From: Geomicrobium sp. JCM 19038
Lineage (GTDB): Bacteria; Bacillota; Bacilli; Bacillales; Marinococcaceae
Reading direction: 5' to 3'
Length of the DNA: 64,000 nucleotides
Assembly (NCBI RefSeq): GCF_000698125.1
Contig: NZ_BAXA01000002.1
Span: 344,903 to 408,902 of the forward strand
The notes below the pieces were generated by a model that had not been told where the DNA came from, did no database searches, and saw nothing but the letters and a program-made list of their open reading frames with translations. Positions 50,812 through 60,932 of this stretch are shown here, in pieces. Both the position numbers and the translations under genes were made by a program. The first letter of the stretch is position 1. Each line of letters opens with the position of its first letter.

Positions 50812-51755
50812 TGGCCCCGCAAAAGGTGGTCGTGATCGGAGGCGGCACAGGCCTAGCAGTACTGTTAAGAGGTTTGAAAACGTTTGATGTCGAAATCTCC
50901 GCGATCGTAACGGTAGCTGATGATGGCGGAAGTTCAGGGAGGTTACGAAAAGAACTGAACGTGCCCCCGCCTGGTGACGTACGAAATGTATTGGTCGCGC
51001 TTGCGGAAGTAGAGCCTTTAATTGAACAGCTGTTCCAACACCGCTTTAAAAACGGCGAAGGACTTAGTGGTCATTCACTAGGTAATTTGCTACTTGCAGG
51101 AATGACATCAATTACGGGTGATTTTGCGCAAGGAATTACCGAGTTAAGTCGTGTACTGAATGTTCGCGGGAAGGTGTTGCCTGCATCAAATGACAGTTTA
51201 GAGCTTTCTGCGACACTTACTGATGGTACAACGATTCACGGTGAATCCAACATCCCAAAAGCCAACAAGCCGATCGCAAATGTTTGGATCGAGCCTAAAA
51301 ACCCAAAGGCACTTCCTGAGACGCTAAAAGCAATTCATGAAGCAGATAAGATTGTCATCGGTCCTGGCAGCTTGTTTACGAGTGTTCTTCCTAATTTACT
51401 CGTCCCTGAAATCTCAGAAGCGATCATGCAATCAAGTGCAAAGAAAATGTACATTTGTAATGTGATGACTCAGTTTGGAGAAACAGAACGTTACAGTGCT
51501 TCAGAACATGTAATGGCGATTCATCAACACGTGGGAACAGCGCTCTTTGATTATGTGATTGTTAACGATGCCCCGATTCCGAATAAGGTGGCCATGCGTT
51601 ATTTAGATGAGCATGCAGAGGCTGTAGCGTGTGATGAAGAAGCACTACTTCAACTTAAGTTACAAGTCATTCGAGATGATTTTATTCTTATTGATGATGG
51701 TGAACATATCCGTCATCATGCAAAAAAAATCTCCGAAGTAATATTATCAATATAA
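50811..51755 (+). CDS. yvcK: YvcK/GlmR UDP-sugar-binding regulator
   Basis: 314 residues, CofD-like fold. Motifs VVIGGGTGLAVLLRGLK, VADDGGSSGRLRKEL, SGHSLGNLLLAG and NDAPIPNKVAM. Binds UDP-GlcNAc and is needed for growth on gluconeogenic carbon and for correct PBP1 placement. GTG at 50811 overlapping the rapZ stop. Confidence 0.95.
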   Translation: MAPQKVVVIGGGTGLAVLLRGLKTFDVEISAIVTVADDGGSSGRLRKELNVPPPGDVRNVLVALAEVEPLIEQLFQHRFKNGEGLSGHSLGNLLLAGMTSITGDFAQGITELSRVLNVRGKVLPASNDSLELSATLTDGTTIHGESNIPKANKPIANVWIEPKNPKALPETLKAIHEADKIVIGPGSLFTSVLPNLLVPEISEAIMQSSAKKMYICNVMTQFGETERYSASEHVMAIHQHVGTALFDYVIVNDAPIPNKVAMRYLDEHAEAVACDEEALLQLKLQVIRDDFILIDDGEHIRHHAKKISEVILSI

Positions 51756-51773
51756 AAAAGGTGGTGAGCGCCT

Positions 51774-52736
51774 ATGTCTTCTTTTGCCGCAATGACAAAG
51801 AAAGAACTGACGCAAATCGATACAGAGCATTGCTGTGAAAAGGCAGAGTTGGCTGCGCTCATAAGAATGAACGGCTCCCTTTCATTTAGCAATGGACGTT
51901 TATCTTTAGACATTTCTACAGAGAATGCTGCGATTGCTAGAAGAATTTATACGCTATTAAAGAGATCATATCGCAATATGAAAGCGGAACTAGTTGTTCG
52001 CAAAAAGATGAGACTAAAGAAAAACAACGTCTATATTGTTCGCCTATATGAACAAGTGAAAGAGATATTGGCAGATACAGAAATCATGAATGATGGATTT
52101 ACGTTCACACGTACGATTTCAAAAGAACTCGTTAATGAATCATGTTGCAAACGTGCATACTTACGGGGCGCGTTTCTTGCGGGAGGATCAGTCAATCACC
52201 CGGACACTTCATCGTATCATTTGGAGATATTCTCCCTTTATGAAGAGCATAACCGAGCGTTGCAACAACTGATGGCAGAGTTTGAGTTGCAAGCGAAAGT
52301 ACTAGAACGTAAAAAAGGATTTATTCTCTATGTCAAAGAAAGCGAAAAGATCACCGAGTTTCTTAACATTATCGGTGCTCATCAAGCGTTACTCTATTTC
52401 GAAGACGTTCGCATTATGAAGGATATGCGCAACTCAGTAAATCGACTAGTGAACTGTGAGACAGCGAACCTCAACAAAACTGTCGGCGCAGCACTACGAC
52501 AAGTTGAAAACATTCAGTTGTTAGATCGTGAAGTAGGATTAGAGCGTTTGCCTCACAAAATCCGTGAAATTGCTGAACTTCGAGTACAACATCAAGATGT
52601 GACCCTTAAAGAGCTGGGAGAAATGGTTCCAAGTGGAAAGGTAAGTAAATCAGGGGTTAACCACCGTCTACGTAAAATCGACGAGCTCGCTGAGAAGATT
52701 CGCAATCATGAACCGATCCAAATTCCGCAAACATAA
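51774..52736 (+). CDS. whiA: WhiA sporulation/division regulator
   Basis: 320 residues. N-terminal LAGLIDADG homing-endonuclease-like fold ([20 protein letters not shown]), [14 protein letters not shown], and a C-terminal WhiA-type HTH ([20 protein letters not shown]). Endonuclease residues are lost in this family. Affects chromosome segregation and division in B. subtilis. Preceded by AAGGTGGTGAG. Confidence 0.96.
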   Translation: MSSFAAMTKKELTQIDTEHCCEKAELAALIRMNGSLSFSNGRLSLDISTENAAIARRIYTLLKRSYRNMKAELVVRKKMRLKKNNVYIVRLYEQVKEILADTEIMNDGFTFTRTISKELVNESCCKRAYLRGAFLAGGSVNHPDTSSYHLEIFSLYEEHNRALQQLMAEFELQAKVLERKKGFILYVKESEKITEFLNIIGAHQALLYFEDVRIMKDMRNSVNRLVNCETANLNKTVGAALRQVENIQLLDREVGLERLPHKIREIAELRVQHQDVTLKELGEMVPSGKVSKSGVNHRLRKIDELAEKIRNHEPIQIPQT

Positions 52737-52760
52737 CGTTTATAGAAAGGAAGACTGGCA

Positions 52761-53012
52761 ATGAATCAACGCGAAGTGACTGTTTCCTTAAAGACGGGAT
52801 TGCAAGCACGCCCTGCGGCGTTGTTTGTACAAGAAGCAAATCGATTTGGCTCGAACGTATTTTTAGAGAAAAACGGACAAGAAGTGAACGCCAAAAGTAT
52901 TATGGGCGTGATGAGCTTAGCGATTCGAAAAGGGACAAGTGTTACAATTAAAGCTGACGGGAACGATGCAGAAGAAGCATTAGATGCATTAGAAACGTTT
53001 GTTACAGAATAG
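52761..53012 (+). CDS. crh: Catabolite repression HPr-like protein Crh
   Basis: 83 residues, HPr fold. The His15 of HPr is Gln here (TGLQARPAA), while the regulatory Ser46 context KSIMGVMSLA is kept. So it cannot serve in sugar phosphotransfer but can be phosphorylated by HprK and act as CcpA co-repressor. Fourth gene of the rapZ-yvcK-whiA-crh run, as in B. subtilis. Confidence 0.96.
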   Translation: MNQREVTVSLKTGLQARPAALFVQEANRFGSNVFLEKNGQEVNAKSIMGVMSLAIRKGTSVTIKADGNDAEEALDALETFVTE

Positions 53013-53018
53013 AAAACG

Positions 53019-53049
53019 GCGTAGCTCCTAAGAGTTACGCTATTTTTTT
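53019..53049 (+). terminator. Terminator after crh
   Basis: GCGTAGCTC (53019-53027) with GAGTTACGC (53032-53040), one wobble, then ATTTTTTT. Confidence 0.9.
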
Positions 53050-53133
53050 ATGCTTTCGATGATCGAAGTTAAATACTGGTACTTGTTAGTGTTTACGTCA
53101 TGTAGAAATTCGCACAAGATTCAAATTCAGTCA

Positions 53134-53177
53134 TAAAGAAAACCCCCCTCGACGTATACGTGCAATACGTTGAAGGG
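53134..53177 (-). terminator. Terminator of the subtilase gene (minus strand)
   Basis: On the minus strand CCCTTCAACGTAT pairs with ATACGTCGAGGGG (one mismatch), followed by GGTTTTCTTT. Lies ten bases past the subtilase stop. Confidence 0.75.
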
Positions 53178-53187
53178 AGTATCGTAG

Positions 53188-55975
53188 TTAGTCTTGTACA
53201 GCTTTCCAAACGTCCCATTCTCCTGAGTCGTTCGGGTTGTTTCCTTGTGTCCACCATTTTGCTTCAAATAGTTGACCTTCATGCATGACGCGATCGCCAC
53301 CGACGTAGACTTCACTTTGAGTCCAAACCGGGTATCCGTCTTCTAAATCAGGTTCTGTACAATCAGAGGCGATTTTCCAAACATCCCATTGTCCGGATTG
53401 TTCAGGGTCCTCACCTTGCGTCCACCATTTTGCTTCATAGAATTTGCCATTGTGTTCAACGCGATCTCCACCAGTGTAAACGTTCGAGCTAGACCAAGCT
53501 TCGTGTTCACACAGTGGTGGGGTTTCAGGTTCAGGTTCTGGTGCAGGTTCAGTTGCTTCTTCGTCGTGAGCGAGAACTTCAAAGATATCACTTTGTGCAG
53601 TGTTTGTTTGTTCGAGGTACGTCGCATAACCAATCATGACGTATTCACCTTCATCAAGTGGATTGCCATTAAGTGTAGCGTCGTAGTTCGTTTCAAACGT
53701 TCCACCAGTTACGTCGGAGTACGTATTTGCAAGACCTAAATATTCGCCTGTCTCAGCATCATAGACCCAAAATCCGAGTTCCTCAGCTCCTCGAGGGACA
53801 TTCGCCACTACATCGAACTCATTAATTTCGTCAGTCTCAAGCACATTAAGACTCGTAATTCGTGGATAATCAGGCTCTCCGACGAAAAGAATTGTCGGTA
53901 CTTCAATCGTATCAGTTAAACTTTGTACGGTAATCGTACCTTCATAGTAATCTTGTTCAAGTAGATCAGGATTTACCTGAATATTAAGGCGTACTTCACC
54001 AGAATCTCCCGGTTGAAGGGCGATATCGCTGCTTGACATCGCAGTAATTCCACTTGGATTTCCGTGGAACTCAATATTAAAGCCATAAGCTTGTCGTTGA
54101 TCAGAAACGTTATTGATCGTAAATGAACTGCGCTTCGTTTGGATGCCATCTTCTTCTGTGAAAATACCGAATGAGTGGCTACCAGGTGAAACAGTTGAAT
54201 CGACGGTTAATGCTTCTACGAGACGAATGCTACCTGTTCCTTGTGTGTTAAATGGATAAGCATTTCCGTCTGCATCATAAAGTGATTCAGCTGTGTTCAT
54301 AAGTGCAGAACGCACATGATCAACAGATGCATTTGGATCAGCTTCTAGAAGGAGTGCAGCAGCACCGGCAACATGCGGTGACGCCATGCTTGTTCCTTGC
54401 ATTGATGAATACCCATGTGGGTTCGAAGAGTCGTGTGTTGGAACAGTACTCACGATCGCTACACCAGGTGCAGAAACATCTGGTTTAATCATCCAAGTGT
54501 TCATAACCGGACCTCTTGAAGAGAAGTCAGCGACTGTTTCGCCTACTTCTCGCTCAAAATCAAGGTCAAAAGAAACGGTATTGTTTCCTTGAGCGATTTG
54601 AGATTGAAGTTGTTGACCATCTTCTAGTGAAAGCTTAATCGTTGGAACAGAAAGACCTGGTACGTCTGGTTGTTCCCCGGCAACATTATTGAAAATAATT
54701 GCTCCAGTAGCACCTGCTGCTTCAGCGTTATCCGCTTTCTCAACAAATGGCAGGTCACCACGGACCATTAGCGCAATTTTGCCTTCAACATCGATGTCTT
54801 CGAAATCTTCTGGAGCACCAATTCCTGCATCAACGACTTCAAAGTCTCCTTCATTTAAGCGAAGAAGTTCTAACTCGCTCGGGAAGCCCATCACTTCTGC
54901 GGAATCAAAGCTTGCACTTCCACTCGATAATGCTGCGGAGTATTCTGGGAATGGAAGCTGAGTTGCACCGACAGAAATGGCATCTCGTGACGTTCCTGGT
55001 GATCCAACCGTCCAGTTGTTAGGACCTGAATTCCCGTTAGATGTGACTGCAACAACACCGTCAGCCATTGCTTGATCTAAGGCAATGCTCGTTGCGAAGT
55101 CAGGGTCATTCAAGGTGTTTCCGAGTGATAAGTTCATAATATCTGCGCCATCAAGAACGGCTCGTTCAATCCCCGCAATAACGTTTGCTGTCGTACCAGA
55201 TCCACCAGGACCTAATACACGGTAGGCCAAAAGATCTGCATCAGGAGCTATCCCCGTAACGAGTCCGTTACCTGCGACTGTACCTGCTACGTGCGTACCG
55301 TGGTTCGTTTGATTACCTCGAGGGTCTCCTGGAGGTGTTTCTTGCGGGTCTTCGTCGTTATCAACAAAGTCATAGCCTTTGTAAGAACCAAAGGAGCTTG
55401 CAAGGTCAGGGTGTGTGTAATCAACACCTGTATCAATTACAGCGACAGTTACACCATCTCCAGTAAACCCGAGGTCAAATGCGTCTTCATTCCCGATGAA
55501 TGGACCGCTATCGAGCATATGCGGACTAAATTCCTCTTCTGTAATCGGAATTTCCTCACCGACCGTTCCTGTTTCATATTCAACGTCAGGGTAAACCGCT
55601 TTTATTCCGTCAATAGTAAGTAGTTGTGGAATCTCATTTTCAGGTAGTTCAATAGAAAAGCCTGAAAAACGTATCCATACTCTTGAATCACATCGACTGA
55701 GCTTACGTTCAGTTCAATGTCATCGATGACGTTACTTCGTTCATCAGTAAGTACAGAGCGCGACTGACGTACCCCTCGTTGTTTTGCTTCTAGTTCGGAG
55801 TACTCTTCTAGCTCTACAATAACCGTCTTATTGGAAGAAGAAGAAAAGTCATGGTCCCAAAAATCTGTGCCTGCATAAAGTCTTCTGCTTGTTGAGCATT
55901 AGCTCCTTGAGGTAGTGCTGAAGACGCCAATAAAAAGAAAATACTAGAAAGTGAGAAAGTTTTGAATTTAATCAT
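53188..55975 (-). CDS. Secreted subtilisin-like serine protease with PA domain and two chitin-binding modules (two frame breaks)
   Basis: Repaired length about 929 residues. Order: signal peptide (MIKFKTFSLSSIFFLLASSA), inhibitor I9-like propeptide, S8 catalytic domain with Asp in VAVIDTGVDYTHPDL, His in NHGTHVAGTVAG and Ser in GTSMASPHVAGAAAL, an inserted PA domain, Fn3-like region, then two ChtBD3 (CBM5/12) modules with the motif FYEAKWWTQGEDP / FEAKWWTQGNNP. Resembles Vpr-type proteases plus chitin-binding tail. The ATG at 55975 follows AAGGAGGACAAG. Single T losses at about 55877-55880 and 55663-55669 split the propeptide from the rest. Confidence 0.9.
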
Positions 55976-56402
55976 CTTGTCCTCCTTTTTGCAGTTAAAG
56001 CTCGTAATGTAAGTACGAATAACCCCCCTTTAATCTTCTATTGAACGACTATTTCTATATACGAAACAAAAAGCCTTCCTGAGTAAGTGAATACAGTGAT
56101 TTCGACCTCCATAAAAAGATGGATTTGTGACTTAGTAACTAACTATTAGCTGGGTCTTAAATCGAGGAGTTTTTGGTTTTCATAGAGTAAAGGAGTGTGG
56201 CTCAGCATTTCACAACTTCATCGTAATGATATTTTTTCTTGGGGAACTTGAGGATGTTGATCATGGTAAAGAAAATGAACGTTGAAAGAAATGGAGTATA
56301 GAGTAGAGGGGTCTGCATTGTAGATGGTTGGTTCAGGACAACGAATAGCCATCTAACTTAAGAACCAGTACATATGCTAATGATAATGAGAGGAGGTTGA
56401 AC
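55976..56402. other. Gene-free stretch between subtilase and YVTN pseudogene
   Basis: About 430 bases of divergent upstream sequence. It must hold the subtilase promoter on the minus strand. I see the ribosome site AGGAGGTTGA before 56403 but no ORF, clear promoter or RNA element I can defend. Confidence 0.5.
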
Positions 56403-57128
56403 ATGTCGAGATTGAAAAAAGATCATTGTCATCAACAATAACCTCATTAATGGTCCTGGTAACGTTCAGCCGGTTTCAACACCAACGATTCCACCTGAGC
56501 TTGAAATTTGTAGGAAGATCTACGTTGCAGATGGAAGGGTCATTCAATAACTGTTTTAGATGCTAACACCTTCGAACAAGTTGGTTTCATTAATACCGAT
56601 GCCAGTGTAAACAACCCTTATGAGATCGCACGCGATCCACCAGCTACAGGATATGTGTGTGCAACGAATACATTTGCTGACTTTGTTTACGTGATCGACG
56701 GCTCAACAATTATCGGTCAAATACTTGTAGGGCAAAATCCAACCCAAAGACGAGCGTACGTATCAAATCATGCAGTCGGGATGTATCGGTGATCGATTTA
56801 ACGACTAACCAAGTCATTGCAATGATAACAAGGGGGATGTTACACCGTATAGAACTGCTGTAGATGTTGCAACGAATACGGTATACACCGCATTAAATAA
56901 CGGTACAGTTCTGTAATCGATGGTAATACAAACACAATTATTGATTATGTTGAGGTGGAGACGTTCCCGAGAGCAATTGTGATCAATGCCACTGATCGAC
57001 TCGCTTACGTGAGTAACAACTTAGACAATACCATTTCCGTCATTGACCTTACTACACGTGAAGTAATTGCTACAATTCCTGTTGGGAATGGGCCGTGAGG
57101 CATAGGAATTTATCAATTTTCTTGCTAA
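56403..57128 (+). pseudogene. Remnant of a YVTN beta-propeller (YncE-like) protein
   Basis: ATG at 56403 after AGGAGGTTGA opens only 12 codons. Later pieces in changing frames carry beta-propeller repeats: FADFVYVIDGSTIIGQILVG, VSVIDLTTNQVIA, VDVATNTVYTALNNGTV and AYVSNNLDNTISVIDLTTRE, then VIATIPVGNGP before a TGA and GIGIYQF. Such 40-residue YVTN repeats form surface or spore/envelope proteins. At least five frame changes or stops occur in 700 bases, far more than in neighbours, so real decay is likely, although the window's general indel rate complicates this. Confidence 0.75.
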
Positions 57129-57139
57129 CGAAGGCAAAA

Positions 57140-57180
57140 TAAAAAAACGGAGGAAATGAGACTCACTCATCTTCTCCGTT
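57140..57180 (-). terminator. Terminator of clpP (minus strand)
   Basis: On the minus strand AACGGAGAAG... pairs with ...CCTCCGTT and inner ATGAG with CTCAT, followed by TTTTTTTATTTT. Confidence 0.82.
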
Positions 57181-57196
57181 AAATCATGATCTTCAA

Positions 57197-57793
57197 TTAT
57201 TTTCCAGGTTGGCCGTTTTTCTCAAAGATTTGATCAACAAGACCGTACGTTTTGGCAGCTTCAGCTGTCATAAAGTTATCACGATCTGTGTCTCGCTCAA
57301 TCACTTCAAGTGGTTGACCGGTTCTTTCAGAAAGAATTTGGTTTAGCTTGCCACGCATTTCAATAATTCGGCGTGCGTGAATCTCGATGTCGGATGCTTG
57401 ACCTTGCGTTCCGCCGAGTGGTTGGTGAATCATAATTTCACTGTTCGGAAGCGCGAAACGTTGTCCTTCTTCTCCAGCAGCGAGAAGGAACGCTCCCATT
57501 GATGCTGCCATACCGATGCAAATCGTCGATACTTTTGGAGTAATGTATTGCATCGTGTCATAAATTGCCATACCTGCTGTAATGGAACCGCCTGGGCTGT
57601 TAATATAAAGAGAGATATCTTTATCTGGGTCTTCAGCTTGTAAGAATAGCATCTGTGCAACGATGGAGTTGGCTACGTTGTCATCAATTCCAGATCCTAG
57701 CATAATAATGCGATCTTTCAATAAGCGGGAATAAATGTCATAGGCACGTTCACCGCGATTTGTTTGTTCAATAACTGTTGGGATTAAGTTCAT
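57197..57793 (-). CDS. clpP: ATP-dependent Clp protease proteolytic subunit
   Basis: 198 residues, tetradecameric serine protease used with ClpC, ClpE and ClpX. Catalytic Ser in [14 protein letters not shown] (about residue 98), His in [13 protein letters not shown] and Asp in [14 protein letters not shown] start after GAGGAGGT. A CtsR box overlaps its promoter, so it is induced by heat and other protein damage. Confidence 0.97.
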   Translation of the reverse strand: MNLIPTVIEQTNRGERAYDIYSRLLKDRIIMLGSGIDDNVANSIVAQMLFLQAEDPDKDISLYINSPGGSITAGMAIYDTMQYITPKVSTICIGMAASMGAFLLAAGEEGQRFALPNSEIMIHQPLGGTQGQASDIEIHARRIIEMRGKLNQILSERTGQPLEVIERDTDRDNFMTAEAAKTYGLVDQIFEKNGQPGK

Positions 57794-57835
57794 TTTCGTA
57801 CCTCCTCATATGTTCTGCATTTATCTTACCTCTTA

Positions 57836-57852
57836 GGTCAATAAAGGTCAAA
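57836..57852 (-). promoter_or_regulatory. CtsR operator and SigA promoter of clpP
   Basis: On the plus strand the direct repeat GGTCAAT-AAA-GGTCAAA (57836-57852) matches the CtsR heptad box (RGTCAAA-N3-RGTCAAA) with one change. On the minus strand its first half is also the -35 box TTGACC (57851-57846), with a 17-base spacer to the -10 box TAAGAT. Binding would block the promoter. Confidence 0.9.
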
Positions 57853-58012
57853 TCAAACGCATACTCTCATTATATGATTTCCGATCTGCAAATTATTCAA
57901 ACCCATCTAGCATGATTTTGTGATGTAACGTATAATATAGAAAAAGTTCAACTTTTAGACATAATTTGAAGGCATGATTTACGATAGGCAATTCTTATAG
58001 GGGGAGATTGTA

Positions 58013-59349
58013 ATGAATCTGGAGATGGGCCTGTTCCAACAACAGACGATGAAGCTAGTCATGACGCAGCAATTGCGCCAGGCGATCTCACTGTTGCAGT
58101 ACTCATCATTAGAATTATCGGAATACATTGAGGATCAAGCCCTTGAGAACCCGCTGCTTGAGGTATTGGAGTCTGAAGAAACACCATTTATACCAGATGC
58201 TCCTGTACTTTGGAGAGATCGTGATGAGTCTGGAGTAGAAAACGGTGCCGAATCGTTCTTAGAACAAATTAAAGAAAGTCGTACGGACTTGACAACCATT
58301 CTGTTTGAACAGTTGCAACATTTGAATATTGATAAAGCGACTCATGACCATATTACTTATTTAATTTATAACTTAAATGAACAAGGCTATTTACAAGTTG
58401 ATGTTGATAAAGCAGTGAATGAAGGTAGTATGACAGAGTCACAATTTCATAAAGCGCTCTTTCATTTACAAGGGATGGAGCCAATCGGAGTCGGTGCAAG
58501 AAGCTTAGCAGAGTCACTATTGATTCAAATGCGTGAACATCCTGAGGAGTTTGAACTTGCAGAAACCATTGTAGAATTTTATTTGCAACCGTTTGCAGAG
58601 AAGAAATGGAAAGCGTTGAGTGAAGAATTACAAGTGACGATGAAAGAATTGCAAGACGTTCACGACTACATTCAGCAATTTAACCCTTGGCCAACACAAG
58701 GAATGGGTGGCGAGCAGCCACGTTTTATCACCCCAGATGTGTATGTCGTGCGTGAAGACGACCAATGGCGGGTGCAATTAAATGATGAATCGCTACCGAG
58801 AATTCGATTGAACCGACAGTATCGGAATTTATTAGAACAAAAGAATACCGAAAACAAGGAAGCTTTTGACTATGCCCACCAAAAGTACAAACAGCTTGTT
58901 TGGCTGTTAAAAAGCATCGATCAAAGACAACAAACCGTTCGTCTTGTAACAGAAGCTATTGTTGACTATCAACAGCAATTTTTTGATACGGGTAATTTGC
59001 GACCGATGACGCTGAGGCATATTGCAGAGATGGCAGGTGTACACGAGTCAACAGTTTCAAGAACGACGACGTCGAAGTACATCCAAACCCGCGGGGATGC
59101 TTTGAGCTAAAAGCCTTCTTTAGTAAAGGTTTGCAGCGTGCAGTTGGGGAAGATACTTCTGCGACCGTACTAAAGCAGTCGATTCGTGAGTGGATTGAGG
59201 AAGAAGATAAATGCAAGCCTTTATCCGATCAGAAGATTACCGATCGATTTCAAAGTGAACAAGGGATTAAAGTTTCTCGTCGTGCAGTCGCAAAGTATCG
59301 AGATGAATTAAAGATTCCTGCATCTTCTAAAAGAAAACGTTTCGCTTAA
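58013..59349 (+). CDS. sigL: RNA polymerase sigma-54 factor SigL (frame broken near 59089)
   Basis: 445 residues if repaired. Region I is Gln/Leu-rich (LFQQQTMKLVMTQQLRQAIS), then the core-binding region, HTH (LRHIAEMAGVHESTVSRTTT) and RpoN box (VSRRAVAKYRDELKIP). One C is missing in a CCCC run at 59088-59091: restored it reads IQTPRGCFELKAFFSKGLQR. Without it the RpoN box, which contacts the -24 element, would be lost. Sigma-54 needs an enhancer-binding ATPase partner, none of which is in this window. Confidence 0.95.
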
Positions 59350-59377
59350 AGGTCGGTGTTTTTTACACCGACCTTTT
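59348..59377 (+). terminator. Terminator after sigL
   Basis: AAAGGTCGGTGT/ACACCGACCTTT, a perfect 12-bp stem (59348-59359, 59365-59376) with a T5 loop; only a short T-run follows. Confidence 0.82.
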
Positions 59378-59398
59378 CAATTGGAAAGGATTATGATG

Positions 59399-59779
59399 AT
59401 GAAAAATATCGCTCTACATAGTTTGTTAGTTTTAGCTTTTTCGATTTTGTTGATTAGTGATTTCTTCCCAGAATTTCCTGTAGTGGGTGCCTTACCGGTT
59501 TCATTTCTATTCGTCGTTATTATTGTGATTTATATTGTCATGTTTATAACGAAAGCGATTGATTCGCGGGACCCACTTTATCGTTTTAAAACGCAGTTGT
59601 TTCTCACCACGTACCTCGTTGTTATGGTGTTTGCATTAACTGCATTAGGTGGGGAATCAGAGCTTGGGATTACACCTTATCATGAGATTTTTTGGTTTAT
59701 AGTCATTGTTTCTTTCGGTGACCTTCTATTTCAATGGCGACGAGTGAAGCGTCATCGCACAATGAACCCTGAAGACTAG
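59399..59779 (+). CDS. Unrecognised small membrane protein
   Basis: 126 residues with four hydrophobic segments (about residues 3-20, 28-50, 68-85, 95-112) and a basic C-terminal tail. Three ATGs in tandem at 59393, 59396 and 59399; the last is best spaced from AAAGGA. No known motif. Converges with the next gene. Confidence 0.6.
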   Translation: MKNIALHSLLVLAFSILLISDFFPEFPVVGALPVSFLFVVIIVIYIVMFITKAIDSRDPLYRFKTQLFLTTYLVVMVFALTALGGESELGITPYHEIFWFIVIVSFGDLLFQWRRVKRHRTMNPED

Positions 59780-59784
59780 TGAAG

Positions 59785-60252
59785 TCATAAGTTTAAGAGA
59801 TTGCTTAGCCACTCGGCAGCAAAGATTGATAAAAGCATCATTACAATGGCAAGGATGACGACAGCAATACTAACCCATAAGGTTGCCTTGCCTTTAGAGT
59901 CTTCAAACGAGACAATAGCTGTAGCGGTCAATTGACTGCTAAGAAGGAAGGTACCTAAGAGCGAGAGACCTGCTACACCATATTTCGTATAAAAATGTTC
60001 GAATTTAGGATTTGGTTGTTTTTTGATTCTTGTAGAGCGTCGCTTAAGTCTCCGAGAGAATTTACGAATGCTGTTCCCCAAAAAAACAAAAACGACAATG
60101 CTCATAATATTTCCGACAGTCGCAACGAAGGTTGTCGTGACGGGGTGTAAGTTAAAAAGTACAATGCCTGTTGGAATCGCAATCATGACTTCCATAAACG
60201 GAATCAGACTAGCGATAAAAATGAAGAAGTAGTGTGAGAGATCGTTAAACAT
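59785..60252 (-). CDS. Small multidrug-export family (COG2426-like) membrane protein
   Basis: 155 residues from the ATG at 60252, after GGGAGG. Three to four membrane segments; features FIASLIPFMEVMIAIPTGIV and the GVAGLSLLGTFLLSSQLTAT stretch match the family annotated small multi-drug export protein. The label is historical and substrate unproven. Transcribed divergently from a TetR gene, with a palindromic operator between them, so it is likely that regulator's target. Confidence 0.78.
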   Translation of the reverse strand: MFNDLSHYFFIFIASLIPFMEVMIAIPTGIVLFNLHPVTTTFVATVGNIMSIVVFVFLGNSIRKFSRRLKRRSTRIKKQPNPKFEHFYTKYGVAGLSLLGTFLLSSQLTATAIVSFEDSKGKATLWVSIAVVILAIVMMLLSIFAAEWLSNLLNL

Positions 60253-60267
60253 GAGCGATAACCTCCC

Positions 60268-60295
60268 TTTTATTAAGTCAATTGACTTAATAAAA
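60268..60295. promoter_or_regulatory. 28-bp perfect palindrome, likely TetR operator
   Basis: A perfect 28-bp inverted repeat with no loop; each half reads TTTTATTAAGTCAA toward the centre at 60281/60282. It lies 16 bases upstream of the exporter start and 46 bases before tetR, suiting a dimeric repressor that controls both divergent genes. Confidence 0.8.
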
Positions 60296-60341
60296 AGTAT
60301 AACGTAAGAATTTATGAAAAGGCAAGAAAGTTGGATGCAGC

Positions 60342-60932
60342 ATGCCAAAACGAGTGGACCATCAAAAAAGAAAGCAAATCATAGCAAAAGCGGCTATGAA
60401 ACTCATTGAACAGAAAGGGGCTGAGGCAACGACACTTCGAGATATTGCTAAAGAAGTCGGGTTGTCACTTGGTTCCATCCAATACTATTTTCCAAAGCAA
60501 AGTGATTTATATTGGTTTACTATGGAAACGTTGTTTCAACGAACACAGCAACGGATGAGCGAAGTTGAACCTAAAGGGACGTCTGCATTTGACTATGCCG
60601 TTCAGATGATTGTTCAATACATTCAAGTAGGCGATCAAGAGCAGCGAATGGAAAATGCAATCTGGATTCAATTTGCCGTGATGGAGCAAGAGGAGAATAA
60701 AGAATTATATCAGCGGTTTACAACGATTTACCGTGAATTTCTAGAAACAGTTTTTGTTCAATTGCAGGATGGGAATTGTTTGAAGGAAGGGTTAGACTTA
60801 GATTTAGAAATAAAAAAATTAGAGATTTACACGGATGGACTTATTTTAAATGCAATTTCTAAGCTAAAAGGCTTTAGCCAAACGGAAATTGAGACGTACG
60901 TACGTCACTATTTAGCTCATATTTGTCGATAG
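60342..60932 (+). CDS. TetR/AcrR-family transcriptional regulator
   Basis: 196 residues. N-terminal HTH (RKQIIAKAAMKLIEQKGAEA, then TTLRDIAKEVGLSLGSIQYY) with a TetR-type ligand domain following (WIQFAVMEQEENKELYQRFT). ATG at 60342. Divergent from the small exporter; the 28-bp palindrome between them is the expected operator. The effector is unknown. Confidence 0.88.
   Translation: MPKRVDHQKRKQIIAKAAMKLIEQKGAEATTLRDIAKEVGLSLGSIQYYFPKQSDLYWFTMETLFQRTQQRMSEVEPKGTSAFDYAVQMIVQYIQVGDQEQRMENAIWIQFAVMEQEENKELYQRFTTIYREFLETVFVQLQDGNCLKEGLDLDLEIKKLEIYTDGLILNAISKLKGFSQTEIETYVRHYLAHICR

Noticed and set aside
52761..53012. HPr (ptsH)
   Set aside because: The active His15 is Gln and the gene follows whiA, so it is Crh.
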